NCBI RefSeq assembly: GCF_030052815.1
Contig: NC_079496.1
Coordinates: 79,969,652 to 80,033,651, forward strand
Direction of reading: 5' to 3'
Source of the DNA: Hevea brasiliensis
Taxonomy: Eukaryota; Streptophyta; Magnoliopsida; Malpighiales; Euphorbiaceae
DNA length: 64,000 bases
The notes beneath the pieces are model-generated. The model ran no database searches. It had not been told where the DNA came from and worked only from the letters and a program-made list of their open reading frames with translations. How positions within the stretch are numbered: the first letter of the stretch is position 1; each line of letters begins with the position of its first letter. Below are positions 46,442-59,517 of this stretch, piece after piece. The position numbers were made by a program, and so were the translations under genes.

Positions 46442-47260
46442 TGCTTCAAATTATATTTAAATATTAATGTGGAGATATAAGGTAGTGAAATACAAGAAAA
46501 GAAAATACAAGAAAAACAAAGGAAAAATAATAGCAATGAAATGAAAACAAGTTAAACGAGCCAGCACCGCAGTGATGGGTGACCGCATGGGGAAGTTACG
46601 GCACAGACAATAGCCGACCCTAGGACTGCAAGAAACCCTCAGAATTTAGTTTCGAGAAATAATTAAAGACTTATTGAAGCATAAATTTTATTAGAAATAT
46701 CAAAGAAAAATTAATTAATTAGTACAAAGAAAAACGAGAAATCGAGAAAACGACAAAACTCGGTGTTACCGAAAAATCGGGAATGCAACCCGAATAGGGG
46801 CATTGTGGTCATTTGACATCCCGAGTTTCCTTTTGACCTAAATGTCCATTAAAAATAAGTGGTATTGAATTTTGAAAATCCCATGAAAAAGGAAATTAAA
46901 TGTCAAATACAATTTATGAAAAGTGAGCGGTAAAGAATAGGATAAGTAAAAGTTTAATATCTTAATATTTAATCAAGTTAGTGGACATTAAGTGGCACAA
47001 TATAAAGCACCTAAGGACACCTAAGTGGGCAGTATTTCCCACTAACAAACCCATCTTCTTCACTTCCATTCTCCATAGCTGAATTGAATTCCCAAAAGCC
47101 TCCATTGAAGCTCTCACATCCAAGCTTTGATTGTCCATCTCCAAGCCATGGTTTGCACAAGAGTTCTTCATTAAAGCTAAAGTACAAACCTTGGGCAACA
47201 TACTAGGAGCAAGAAAAATAAGTTTTAGTGGAGTTTTGAAGAAGTCCAAAAGAGGTAAGT
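46442..47260 (+). repeat. 5' LTR of the plus-strand non-autonomous element, second segment
   Basis: TGCTTCAAATTATATTTAAATATTAATG matches the 3' LTR of the same element from about 63559 onward (no more than a few differences by eye), including AAACGAGCCAGCACCGCAG and GGTGTTACCGAAAAATCGGG. It is broken at 47260 by the Tekay-type element; its last five bases TAAGT are the target duplication. Minus-strand frames at 46962-47536 are chance. Confidence 0.8.
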
Positions 47261-50200
47261 TGTAACACCCCAAAGTTCGGTAGTGCGTTCTACTGCTCCG
47301 GTGACCAGTGCTGTCCGGACAGCTAGGATGCCTAGAACCGTACTTCGATATGAGTGAGGAGACATAAAATAATGAAATACAAGAAGAGAAAATACAAGAA
47401 AAACAAAGAAAAAATAATAGCAAAGAAATGTAACCAAGTTAAGCGAGCCAGGAACCCTAGCGATGGGTGACCGCACCGGGAAGTCACGGCGTGGACCGTT
47501 GACTAGCCCTGGACTGCGGGGAACCCTGGAAAACATTTTTAGGACATAAATAGACCCTTATTGAAGTATAAATCTAATTAGAAAGATTAAAGAAAAATTA
47601 AATAATTAGTACAAAGAAAAGTGAGAAATCGAAAAACAGACAAAACACGGTGTTACCGAAAAATCGGGAATGCCACCCGAACAGGGGCATTATGGTCATT
47701 TGACATCCCGAAGTGTCTTTTGACCTAAACGTCCATTAAAAATAAATAATATTACACTTAGAAAATGAAATGAAAAATTAATTTGGTGGTACCTAAAGTA
47801 AATAGCTAAAATCATGGGTTAATGTGGGATTAAGTGAACAATTAGATTATTATATGATTTAAACCTAGTTAGTGGACCACTATAGGATTAATTAAACACT
47901 AAATGGGGCTGATGTAAGTCCACTATCTCCAGCAGCAACTTCATCTTCCCCATTTTCCCATCCAAGCCGAAATGAAGAGGTGAAGAATCCACCATTAACG
48001 TTTTCATGCAAGCTCTCATAACTCTCCATTTTCAACTCCAATCCCTTAAGTGGCTTCATGAAACTTTGTCTACTCATCACAAGGAAGAGTTTGATACCAA
48101 ATTTGAGAGGTTTAAGCAAGGTTTAACAAGCTCCAAACATAAGGTAAGTTCATATTTTTGAAGATAGCTTTGTTAAGTTTTGTGTACATGTTATGGGTGT
48201 TGGTTTTGTGAAGGAAAATTTTGAGTTTGAAGAGTTATTGTTGTGTTCATTTTGGACAGCCATGGAGTCATGTATTTGATGAGATATTTGTGCATATATT
48301 TGATGAGAATTGTTGTTATCATGATGACTTAATAACCTAGTGAATTACTTCACATGTATAAGGTGATTTTGGCACTTGGATGAGAATTGATGAATTGTAG
48401 GGCAATGTGGTGTTGAAGAAGGTTTTCGGCAGCTTGGGGACCCTTGAATAATTGTATGTATTGATGGAAGTGTTGGCAGAATGTTGACATAGAAGAATTG
48501 ATGAATGTGTATGTAAATTAGTAGTGGAAATTTATATGTAATGATTAGGTGTATTTATGTACATATATTGCTAAATTTGGACTTTGTGGTTTAGGGTTGT
48601 ATTTGATGTATTGAGAATATTTGTATTCTGTCCAAATTGACCATAGTAAGAAGTGATAAATGAATATGGAATGGTATAAAATCAGAATTAGGTAAGGGGA
48701 TTTAAAGTAGAGCAAGATAAATGTGTGTTTGAATTGGGGTTTGAAAGGCATATAGAGGGCAGTGTACATTTTAGCCATTAAGTTTAAATGTGTAACCTCA
48801 ATTGGTATGAAACCAATTGGAGGTGAAACTAGGCACAAAATGTGCCAACTTTCATTGAGAAAACATACCAAAATTCTGCTTGCAAGGTGACCTAAGAAAA
48901 TGACCAATTCGGATTAGGTGCAATTAGGACCTGAAAAATGACCAATTGGGCAGCAGTGAGTGTTTAGGACATAACTCACTCAAAACAGGTCCAATTGACC
49001 TGAAATTTTAACCAACAATAGTTAAGACCCATACCTACAAGTCTTATGAAGACACCAAAGCCCAGAAATGACCATAAGCAAGTCAAACAACTTGCACAAG
49101 TTCGGGTCCAAAAACTGGCCGAACCAGAGTTGACCAAATTGACCTAAAATTGACCTAAATTGATACCATTTGACCAGCAATAGTGTAATGACCATAACTT
49201 GGTCTACTTAACTCGGATTGACCTAAAATTTTGCACCGTGGTCCATAAGACCTAGATCTACAAGTTTGTAGTTTCGACCGAGACCCGAAAACCAAGAGAA
49301 CTAGATCGTCCGGCTAGGTCAAACCAGTGTCCCGGAATCCAGCAATTTGCATTAAAATGCACTAAACAAGGAAATGACTTTGGTAAAACGTACCAAACCT
49401 AAAACCCTATCGAATGTGACATATTAACGACATTAAAACCTAATTTACCTAAAACGCAACGAGGGTTGGTATATTAGGTGATTAAGTGAATAATTGAGTT
49501 CAGTGTATTATTTACCAAACACCATCAATAGAGACAGTTTAATTTAGCACTGAAACACTTCAAATTGTGTTTCTCAGTTAACAAGGACTCAGCAAAAGGG
49601 AAGGAAACACTGAGTCGGACCGAGAAACGATCATCGAGAGGTTTGTGCACAACAACTGTTTCTTTTGAATTATTTTCAATTGAAACAAATATTGACTATT
49701 TGTATATTATTGTTTTAAATTGTGGAAATGTGTTTGATGGACACTTATTGATTGAAAAGTATTGTGAATGGTTTGTAACTGTGAAAAATTGTTTGAATGA
49801 CATTGATGGATACATATTGATTTAAAAGCATTGGAAATGGTTTGAAACCACAGCTATCATGTATATTAATTGTATTCCTCATTAGCTTGTCTAGTGGGAC
49901 GAATTGAATTCCCTCTCTGGCTGAAGTGTTGAGGTGTGTGCCTGTTGAGGACGAATTGGATGAGTACTCATATTTTTGCTAGCTAGCCATGTTATTCCTC
50001 ATTAGTCATCGACTTTTGGGATGAATTGAATACCTCATTAGCCATCGGCTTTTGGGACGAATTGAACTATGGATCATGATTAAGCTGTGTGTGATTTATT
50101 GATGTGTATTGTGAGATTGTGAAATGGATTTAAACTCTCATTGACATATACTGTCTTTTGAATTCAAACATGACCTGACTTATGAAAATCTATTGTGATA

Positions 50201-50972
50201 TTGAGAAATGGAGTTTAAATTCTTATTGACCTTTATTGTCTTGAATTTGACTATGGTTTTAAGTATCCACTATTTATATGATTTACGAATTGTGATTTAA
50301 ATTTGTATTTGGTTAATGTTGTGCACCACTGAGACATTGTCTCAGCGATAGCTTTTTATTGCTGTCGCAGGTAGAGAGACCGACAGGGCAGCAGACTAGG
50401 CTGCATATACATCCAGCGAGGGATTACCTGGTATAATGAGTATACCAATATTTTGCATTTTGTACTGTAATGTATGACACTGTATGTACATTTTGTTTTT
50501 GGTTTTGAGCAGTTGTAAATTCAAATTGTACCTTGAAGTTGTAAAATAATTATGAGTTACTTGGCTTGTAAAAATTTGTATTATATTTCCTGTATCTCAA
50601 TCTTTGAAAAATCACTGTGAATCTGAATTGATAAATATGTTGTGTTGAGAAAATGTTGGAGTTGAGATTTGGAAATATATTGAAGTGTGCTTTTTACAGG
50701 TTTTCTGAAGAACTGTTTTGTCCAAAATACAGATGGCACTCTGCCAAAATTTTTACAGAAATTCCAAATAAACCAAATGAGTTAGTTATTTCACTTCAGT
50801 TCACCAAAGTCTTTAACACCTGTAAATAGTGCTCACCACTGTAAAAGAAGTAAGAAAAGTTTTTAAAATCCCTTGTAGTGTATTTAATGGGTTATCGATG
50901 AAGCGAAGTTGGTAATTCATTAAGTATACTACTGGGATCATGTTATGCCTTACAGGAGGGTAGGGTGTGACA
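47261..50972 (+). repeat. 5' LTR of the Tekay-type element
   Basis: 3712 bp, TGTAACACCCCAAAGTTCGG to TAGGGTGTGACA. It contains the dyad around 48797-48823 followed by GGCACAAAATGTGCC, and degenerate internal repeats of the form CCATAACT...TTGACCTAAAATTT...AGACC(C/T)A. No gene is seen; the minus-strand frames at 47892 and 48545 occur again in the 3' LTR only because the LTR is duplicated. Confidence 0.9.
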
Positions 50973-50980
50973 TGTTTTGG

Positions 50981-50992
50981 TGGTATCGAGCA
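50981..50992 (+). other. Primer binding site of the Tekay-type element
   Basis: TGGTATCGAGCA eight bases after the LTR end. The initiator-Met PBS is TGGTATCAGAGC, so one base is missing here. The related non-autonomous element has the exact form at 62420. Confidence 0.75.
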
Positions 50993-51160
50993 CGCTTTTA
51001 AATTCTGTTTTGTCCTGTTACTTAAATATTCTTTCTTCATAGTACAACTGCTCAATATCATTGTTTGATACATACAGTACATTACATTATAAATATGCAC
51101 TAACAGGAGGAAATCTCCTTGTGTTATTTGTTCAGGAGATCTTAAATCCTCGCATTGAAT

Positions 51161-52200
51161 ATGGAAGAGGGTGATCGTTCAGTCGATCAATCTATTGAGG
51201 CTGAGGTGTAAGGGGATGCCCCAGGCCTACATAATGTTAGTGGTTCAGCTGCACCAGCCCCTGCAGTACCATAGTTTCCTGCTCAGTTCGCTCAGCAGAT
51301 GGCTGCAATGTTCCAACAAATGGCTGGTAATGTGCCTACTCAAGTCCCAATACAAACACCAGTGGTACAACCACAGTCTCCTACGAGGCAGTATGATAAA
51401 TTGATGAAATATGGGGCTACAGAGTTTAAGGGGACAGTAGATCCTCTAGAAGCTAAACAATGGTTAGAGAGGATGGATAGGGTGTTCAAGAAGCTACATT
51501 GTACAGAAGAGCTTAGGTTTGAATACTCAGTGTCCTTATTACAGGGGGATGCTTATGACTGGTGGAAAACCATTCCCCACAGTTCTGTAGAGCCTGCAGT
51601 GCTAACATGGAATGACTTCCTCAGGGAATTCAGGCAGAAATATATCCCTAATGCTTATGTAGACCAGAAGCTGCAAGAGTTCCTAAGTCTGAAATAGGGG
51701 GGCAGATCAGTGGCTGAGTATGAAAGAAAATTTTCCCGCCTGAGCCATTATGCAGTAAGTTTGCTTGCTACCAGCAGGGAAAGATGCAAGAGGTTTGAAA
51801 CTGGCTTGAAACCCAGTATCAGAGTACAAGTGCTCGGCTTCAAACACACTAACTTCTCTGAACTTGTTTCTCAAGCCCTAGAGTTGGAAAGAGTTGAGTT
51901 TGAGGCGCTCCGAGAGAAAAGAGATCGAGAGAAGACAGAGAGAAAGAGGAAAATCATTGGAGCAGTTCCGGTGGTCATCTTGGGAAGAGGAAAAACTATG
52001 GGGACATGGCGGAGGTGGCAAGAAATCGGTAGGGAAGATATTCGGACAGAGACCTCCCTATCCGGGCAGTGAGTACAGAGGTTCCTATCCTCCCGCCAAT
52101 GTGAAACATGTGGAAGAAATCATGGTGGGATCTGCTACAAGGCTATTGGAGCTGTTATAGCTGTGGAGGCACAGGACACTTTGCCAAGGAGGCGCACGAT
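51161..52200 (+). pseudogene. gag of the Tekay-type element
   Basis: Starts MEEGDRSVDQS at 51161. Stops are at 51209-51211, near 51272 and at 51695-51697. The gag domain is clear at about 51395-51860 (GATEFKGTVDPLEAKQWLER, LQGDAYDWWKTIP, FLREFRQKYIPNAYV, RSVAEYERKFSRLSHYA). After about 51930 the frame shifts. A zinc-knuckle region is still recognisable near 52090-52195 (CETCGRNHGGIC, then CYSCGGTGHFAKE), but the last Cys is lost. It would form the virus-like particle core. Confidence 0.82.
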
Positions 52201-52934
52201 GAGTCGCAGAGTTGGACCACCTCCTACTACTGCAGAAGGGTCGATTGAGCCCTGTCACCAGAAGCTCACAACCACCTAGCAGAGGTAGAGGCAGGGGTAG
52301 AGGTAGCCAAGCAGGCAGCCAAGGCACAGTAAAACAATCAGAGCAAGATAGTGCCCCAGTCAGAGTCTATGCAATGAGGCAGAGAGAAGAGGCTGAGACA
52401 TCTGATGTTGTGGCTGGTACCTTCTCAACTTTTAACCAAAATGTGTTTGTGTTATTTGATCCGAGCTCTACCCATTCTTATGTGAGTGCTAGCATCATTG
52501 ATTGCATTGCTGTTCCATGCACAAAAATGGACTTTGAGGTGCTAGTAACAAGTCCGTTAGGACAGGAGGTCAGGGTTAATAGAATGTATAGAGATTGTCC
52601 TTTGGTGATCCAAGGACACACTTTCCTGTCTGATTTCATTGAAATGCCCTTCAGAGATTATGATATCATCTTGGGCATGGATTGGTTAGCTAGGCATCAT
52701 GCCATGATTGACTGTAGGCTGAAGACAGTCACTTTTGGCCTTCCTCAGTATAGTGATGTGGTAATACATGGGGAGAGGCAGCTATTGCCATCAAACCTCA
52801 TTTCGGCTGCACTAGCTAGAAAAATGATCAGAAAGGGGTGTGAAGCATACTTGGCACATGTGGTAGACACCCAAGTGGGGAGTCCAGCATTGAAAGACAT
52901 CCCTCTGACACATGACTTTCGGATGTGTTTCTGA
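52201..52934 (+). pseudogene. Protease of the Tekay-type element
   Basis: RVP_2-type aspartic protease. The active-site region reads VLFDPSSTHSYVSA (about 52450-52490), in which the usual Gly of DPGSTHS is Ser. RDYDIILGMDWLARHHAMID follows near 52645-52705. The open frame 52212-52934 ends shortly before RT in a different frame, so a small indel lies near 52910-52930. Confidence 0.8.
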
Positions 52935-54300
52935 TGAATTGCGAGATCACCTCGGAAGAGAAGTGCAGTTTGAAATTAATGTTATGCCTGGTGTGGATCC
53001 AATCTCCATAACGCCATACAGAATGGCACCAGCAGAGTTGAAGGAGTTGAAGATACAATTGCAAGAACTACTTGAAAAGGGCTTCATCCGCCCTAGTGTG
53101 TCACCTTGGGGAGCACCAGTGTTGTTTGTTAAGAAGAAGGATGGTACTCTCCGCTTATGTGTTGACTACCGGCAGTTGAATAAGGTGACAATAAAGAACA
53201 AATATCCATTGCCTCGTATTGATGATCTGTTTGATTAATTGAAGGGTGCAGCTGTATTCTCCAAAATTGATTTGCGATCTGGTTACTATCAGTTGAAGGT
53301 GCAAGAGCAGAGTATTCCAAAAACTGCTTTCAGAACTCGGTATGGCCACTATGAGTTTCTAGTAATGCCATTCGGGTTGACAAATGCTCCAGCTGCTTTT
53401 ATGGATCTGATGAACACTATTATCAGACCATATCTTGATCAATTTGTGGTGGTGTTTATTGACGACATTTTGATATATTCAAGGAATGCAGAGGAGCATG
53501 ACAGACATCTGCGGATTGTACTGTAGACTTTAAGGGAGAAACAACTATACGCCAAATTGTCGAAATGTGAATTTTGGCTGAAAGAAATCTCCTTTTTGGG
53601 ACATGTTGTGTCAGCTAAAGGGATCAAGGTAGACTCCAGCAAGGTAGAAGCTATCCTTAATTGGAAGCCGCCCAGGAACATCACAGAAATTCACAGTTTT
53701 CTGGGTCTAGCTGGATATTACCGTCGGTTTGTGAAGGGGTTTTCTATGTTATCTTCTCCACTGACCAAACTGCTTCGGAAAGATGTAAAATTTCAGTGGA
53801 CAGATAAATGTCAGCAGAGTTTTGATGAGTTGAAGAGGTGTTTGACTGAAGCTCCAGTCCTCACTTTACCTACTCCGGGTAAAGAATACACAGTTTGTAG
53901 TGATGCTTCTCATAATGGGTTAGGCTGTGTACTGATGCAAGATCGGAATGTCATTGCTTATGCATCACGCCAGCTGAAACCGCATGAGAGGAACTACCCA
54001 ACGCATGATCTGGAGTTAGCAGCTATTGTTTTTGCTCTGAAGATCTGGAGACACTATTTGTATGGGGAGAAATGCTACATTTACACAAATCACAAGAGCT
54101 TGAAGTACTTAGGCACCCAGAAGGAATTGAATTTGAGGCAGAGGAGATGGTTAGAACTCATTAAAGACTATGATTGCTTAATAGACTATCAGCCAGGGAA
54201 AGCAAATGTGGTGGCTGACGCCTTAAGTCGCAAGACTATGGCAAGTCTCAAAGTTTCTCCTTTGTCCATGGTATATGAATTGAAAGCACAGCATGCCAGT
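52935..54300 (+). pseudogene. Reverse transcriptase and RNase H of the Tekay-type element
   Basis: RT motifs in order: [44 protein letters not shown] (motif A), [17 protein letters not shown] and [12 protein letters not shown] (IDD box, about 53446-53481). RNase H follows with [17 protein letters not shown] and [19 protein letters not shown]. Stops at 53236-53238 and 53524-53526 (TAA/TAG where relatives have Gln) interrupt it without changing frame. The open part 53557-54603 runs on into integrase. Confidence 0.9.
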
Positions 54301-55776
54301 TTAGAGATTGATGATGAGGGACAGACAGTAGTTGCATGGCATGTACAGCCAGTGTTGATTGATCAAATCAGAATGGCTGCTCAGAGTGATGAAAAATATC
54401 AGAAGCTACTGAAAGAAGTCCAGCAGGGCAAGAAACCTGAATTCTATGTGAGAGATGATGGTTTATTGCTACATCAGGGTAGAATGTGCGTTCCTAGTGA
54501 TGTGGAATTGAGACAAGTCATTATGAAGGAAGCACATGAGTCTCCATTTGCTATGCACCCTGGTGGAACTAAAATGTACAGAGGGCTGAAAGAGCATTAC
54601 TAGTGGATGGGCATGAAGAGAGATATAGCTGAATTTGTTTCCAAATGCCTAACTTGTCAGCAAGTAAAGGCAGAACATCAAGTTCCAGCTGGTTTGTTAC
54701 ATCCTTTGTCGATGCAGTGGAAATGGGAGCGAATAACTATGGATTTTGTTACAGGACTTCCAAGGACACAGAGTAGTCATGATGCGGTATGGGTTATAGT
54801 TGTGAGTTGACCAAGTCCGCTCACTTTTACGATTCGGATGGACTATAGCACGGAAAGATTGGCGGATTGTATATATATGAGATTGTAAAGCGCATGGAGT
54901 GCGATTATCAATTGTGTCGACAGAGATCCTAGGTTCACTTCTAGATTAGGGTAGTCTTGAGAGCCCTAGGAACTAGATTGAACTTCAAAGACAAGATTCC
55001 ACCCACGCAGACGGATGGCGATGCGAGAGGGTTATTCAGATATTGGAGGATATGCTACGGGCTTGTGTGATTGAATTTGAAGGTAGTTGGGATACACACT
55101 TGCCTTTGATTGAGTTTGCTTATAACAACAGCTACCAATCAAGCATAGGGATGCCTCCATATGAAGCTTTGTATGGCAGGAAGTGCAGAACTTCCTTATG
55201 TTGGGATGAAGTAGGTGAAAGGAAGATGATTGGGCCAGAAATTGTCCAGCAGACAGAGGAAAAGATCAGATTGATCAGAGATAGACTCAAGGCTGCATCA
55301 GATCGTTAGAAGTCCTATGTTGATTTGAAAAGAAGAGATATTGAGTATGCAGTGGGTGATAAGGTATTCCTCAAAGTTTCTCCTTGGAATAGGATTATGA
55401 GATTTGGTAGAAAGGGGAAACTGAGTCCTCGTTTCATCGGACCATATGAGATTCTGGAAAGAGTGGGTCCTTTGGCATATCGGTTGGTATTACCTCCAGA
55501 GTTAGCAAGGATACACAGTGTCTTCCATGTGTCCATGTTAAGGAGGTACAGATCTGACCCATCTCATGTATTGTCAGTTGAAGAGATTGAAGTAAATCCA
55601 GACCTCTCATATGAGGAAGAACCCATAAAAATTCTGGCTTATGAGGTAAAGCAGCTGAGGAATAAACAGATACGCCTGGTTAAAGTGCTTTGTGGAACCA
55701 TCATTCAGGCCAGGAAGCTACTTGGGAACGTGAAGAGGATATGAGGAGACAGCACCCACAGCTGTTCAGAGACTAA
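54301..55776 (+). pseudogene. Integrase and chromodomain of the Tekay-type element
   Basis: The HHCC zinc region spans [17 protein letters not shown] and FVSKCLTCQQVKAEHQ, with TAG at 54601-54603 (Trp expected). The core has D in ITMDFVTGLP. The stretch 54800-55045 is riddled with small indels, so the second Asp region is scrambled. DTHLPLIEFAYNNSYQSSIG and PPYEALYGRKC follow in a new frame. The C-terminal part GDKVFLKVSPW, FIGPYEIL and VFHVSMLRRYRSDPS leads to the chromodomain (EVKQLRNKQIRLVKVL, then after a small indel EATWEREEDMRRQHPQLF). It ends at TAA 55774-55776. Chromodomains are thought to direct insertion to heterochromatin, which fits the nested location. Confidence 0.87.
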
Positions 55777-55785
55777 TGCTAGGTA

Positions 55786-55822
55786 AAATTTCGAGACGAA
55801 ATTTATTTAAGGGGGGGAGAAT
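55786..55822 (+). promoter_or_regulatory. Pre-PPT dyad and polypurine tract of the Tekay-type element
   Basis: AAATTTCG-AGA-CGAAATTT at 55786-55804, followed by TTAAGGGGGGGAGAAT immediately before the 3' LTR start at 55823. Confidence 0.85.
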
Positions 55823-58800
55823 TGTAACACCCAAAAGTTCGGTAGTGCGTTCTCTTGCTCGGTGACGATCTTTGTCCGGTCAGCTAGGATGCCTAGAACC
55901 GTACTTCGATATGAGTGAGGAGACATAAAATAATGAAATACAAGAAGAGAAAATACAAGAAAAACAAAGAAAAAATAATAGCAAATAAATGTAACCAAGT
56001 TAAGCGGCGGGAACCCTAGCGATGGTGATCATAGGGAAGCCACGGCGTGGACCGTTGACTAGCCCTGGACTGCGGGGAACCCTGGAAAACATTTTTAGGA
56101 CATAAATAGACCCTTATTGAAGTATAAATCTCATTAGAAAGATTAAAGAAAAATTAAATAATTAGTACAAAGAAAAGTGAGAAATCGAAAAATAGACAAA
56201 ATACGATTGTTCAGAAAAATCGGGAATGCCACCCGAACAGGGGCATTATGGTCATTTGACATCCCGAAGTGTCTTTTGACCTAAATGTCCATTAAAAATA
56301 AATAATATTACACTTAGAAAATGAAATGAAAAATTAATTTGGTGGTACCTAAAGTAAATAGCTAAAATCATGGGTTAATGTGGGATTAAGCGAACAATTA
56401 GATTATTATATGATTTAAACCTAGTTAGTGGACCACTATAGGATTAATTAAACACTAAATGGGGCTGATGTAAGTCCACTATCTCCAGCAGCAACTTCAT
56501 CTTTCCCATTTTCCCATCCAAGCCGAAATGAAGAGGTGAAGAATCCACCATTAACGTTTTCATGCAAGCTCTCATAACTCTCCATTTTCAACTCCAATCC
56601 CTTAAGTGGCTTCATAAAACTTTGCCTACTCATCACAAGGAAGAGTTTGATACCAAATTTGAGAGGTTTAAGCAAGGTTTAACAAGCTCCAAACATAAGG
56701 TAAGTTCAGATTTTTGAAGATAGCTTTGTTAAGTTTTGTGTACATGTTATGGGTGTTGGTTTTGTGAAGGAAAATTTTGAGTTTGAAGAGTTATTGTTGT
56801 GTTCATTTTGGACAGCCATGGAGTCATGTATTTGATGAGATATTTGTGCATATATTTGATGAGAATTGTTGTTATCATGATGACTTAATAACCTAGTGAA
56901 TTACTTCACATGTATAAGGTGATTTTGGCACTTGGATGAGAATTGATGAATTGTAGGGCAATGTGGTGTTGAAGAAGGTTTTCGGCAGCTTGGGGACCCT
57001 CGAATAATTGTATGTATTTATGGAAGTGTTGGCAGAATGTTGACATAGAAGAATTGATGAATGTGTATGTAAATTAGTAGTGGAAATTAATATGTAATGA
57101 TTAGGTGTATTTATGTACATATATTGCTAAATTTGGACTTTGTGGTTTAGGGTTGTATTTGATGTATTGAGAATATTTGTATTCTGTCCAAATTGACCAT
57201 AGTAAGAAGTGATAAATGAATATGGAATGGTATAAAATCAGAATTAGGTAAGGGGATTTAAAGTAGAGCAAGATAAATGTGTGTTTGAATTGGGGTTTGA
57301 AAGGCATATAGAGGGCAGTGTACATTTTAGCCAATAAGTTTAAATGTGTAACCTCAATTGGTATGAAACCAATTGGAGGTGAAACTAGGCACAAAATGTG
57401 CCAACTTTCATTGAGAAAACATACCAAAATTCTGCTTGCAAGGTGACCTAAGAAAATGACCAATTCGGATTAGGTGCAATTAGGACCTGAAAAATGACCA
57501 ATTGGGCAGCAGTGAGTGTTTAGGCCATAACTCACTCAAAACAGGTCCAATTGACCTAAAATTTTAACCAAGAATAGTTAATACCCATACCTACAAGTCT
57601 TATGAAGACACCAAAGCCCAGAAATGACCATAAGCAAGTCAAACAACTTGCACAAGTTCGGGTCCAAAAACTGGCCGAACCAGAGTTGACCAAATTGACC
57701 TAAAATTGACCTAAATTGATACCATTTGACCAGCAATAGTGTAATGACCATAACTTGGTCTACTTAACTCGGATTGACCTAAAATTTTGCACCGCGGTCC
57801 ATAAGACCTAGATCTACAAGTTTGTAGTTTCGACCGAGACTCGAAAACCGAGAGAACTAGATCGTCCGGCTGGTCAAACCAGTGTCCCGGAATCCAGCAA
57901 TTTGCATTAAAATGCACTAAACAAGGAAATCACTTTGGTAAAATGTACCAAACCTAAAACCCTATCGAATGTGACATATTAACGAAATTAAAACCTAATT
58001 TACCTAAAACGCAACGAGGGTCAGTATATTAGGTGATTAAGTGAATAATTGAGTTCAGTGCATTATTTACCAAACACCATCAATAGAGACAGTTTAATTT
58101 AGTACTGAAACACTTCAAATTGTGTTTCTCAGTTAACAAGGACTCAACAAAAGGGAAGAAAACACTGAGTCCAGACCAGGGGGATAGTCATCAGAGGTTT
58201 GTGCACAACAACTGTTTCTTTTGAATTATTTTCAATTGAAATAAATATTGACTATTTGTATATTATTGTTTTAAATTGTGGAAATGTGTTTGATGGACAC
58301 TTATTGATTAAAAAATATTGTGAATGGTTTGTAACTGTGAAAAATTGTTTGAATGACATTGATGGATACTTATTGATTTAAAAGCATTGGAAATGGTTTG
58401 AAACCACAGCTATCATGTATATTAATTGTATTCCTCATTAGCTTGTCTAGTGGGACGAATTGAATTCCCTCTCTGGCTGAAGTGTTGAGGTGTGTGCCTG
58501 TTGAGGACGAATTGGATGAGTACTCATATTTTTGCTAGCTAGCCATGTTATTCCTCATTAGTCATCGACTTTTGGGATGAATTGAATACCTCATTAGCCA
58601 TCGACTTTTGGGACGAATTGAACTATGGATCATGATTAAGCTGTGTGTGATTTATTGATGTGTATTGTGAGATTGTGAAATGGATTTAAACTCTCATTGA
58701 CATATACTGTCTTTTGAATTCAAACATGACCTGACTTATGAAAATCTATTGTGATACTGAGAAATGGAGTTTAAATTCTTATTGACCTTTATTGTCTTGA

Positions 58801-59517
58801 ATTTGACTATGGTTTTAAGTATCCACTATTTATATGATTTACAAATTGTGATTTAAATTTGTATTTGGTTAATGTTGTGCACCACTGAGACATTGTCTCG
58901 TGATAGCTTTATTCTTTATCGCAGTAGAGAGACAAGCAGAGCAGACTAGGTGCATATACATCCAATGAGGGATTACAGTATAATGAGTATACCAATATTT
59001 TGCATTTTGTACTGTAATGTATGACACTATATGTACATTTTGTTTTTGGTTTTGAGCAGTTGTAAATTCAAATTGTATCTTGAAGTTGTAAAATAATTAT
59101 GAGTTACTTGGCTTGTAAAAATTTGTATTATATTTCCTGTATCTCAATCTTTGAAAAATCACTGTGAATCTGAATTGATAAATATGTTGTGTTGAGAAAA
59201 TGTTGGAGTTGAGATTTGGAAATATATTGAAGTGTGCTTTTTACAGGTTTTCTGAAGAACTGTTTTGTCCAAAATACAGATGGCACTCTGCTAAAATTTT
59301 TACAGAAATTCCAAATAAACCAAATGAGTTAGTTGTTTCACTTCAGTTCACCAAAGTCTTTAACACCTGTAAATAGTGCTCACCACTGTAAAAGAAGTAA
59401 GAAAAGTTTTTAAAATCCCTTGTAGTGTATTTAATGGGTTATCAGTAGACGAAGTTGGTAATTCATTAAGTATACTACGAGATCATGTTATGCCTTACAG
59501 AGGGGTAGGGTGTGACA
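55823..59517 (+). repeat. 3' LTR of the Tekay-type element
   Basis: About 3695 bp, TGTAACACCCAAAAGTTCGG to TAGGGTGTGACA, collinear with the 5' LTR. Most of it is nearly identical to the 5' copy, but the first 200 bp, the stretch 58895-58985 and the stretch 59445-59490 carry clustered small indels. Confidence 0.9.

Noticed and set aside
46962..48907. Minus-strand frames of 75-153 codons in the Tekay-type LTRs
   Set aside because: They coincide with noncoding LTR sequence, recur at 55807-57463 by LTR duplication and have no recognised domain.
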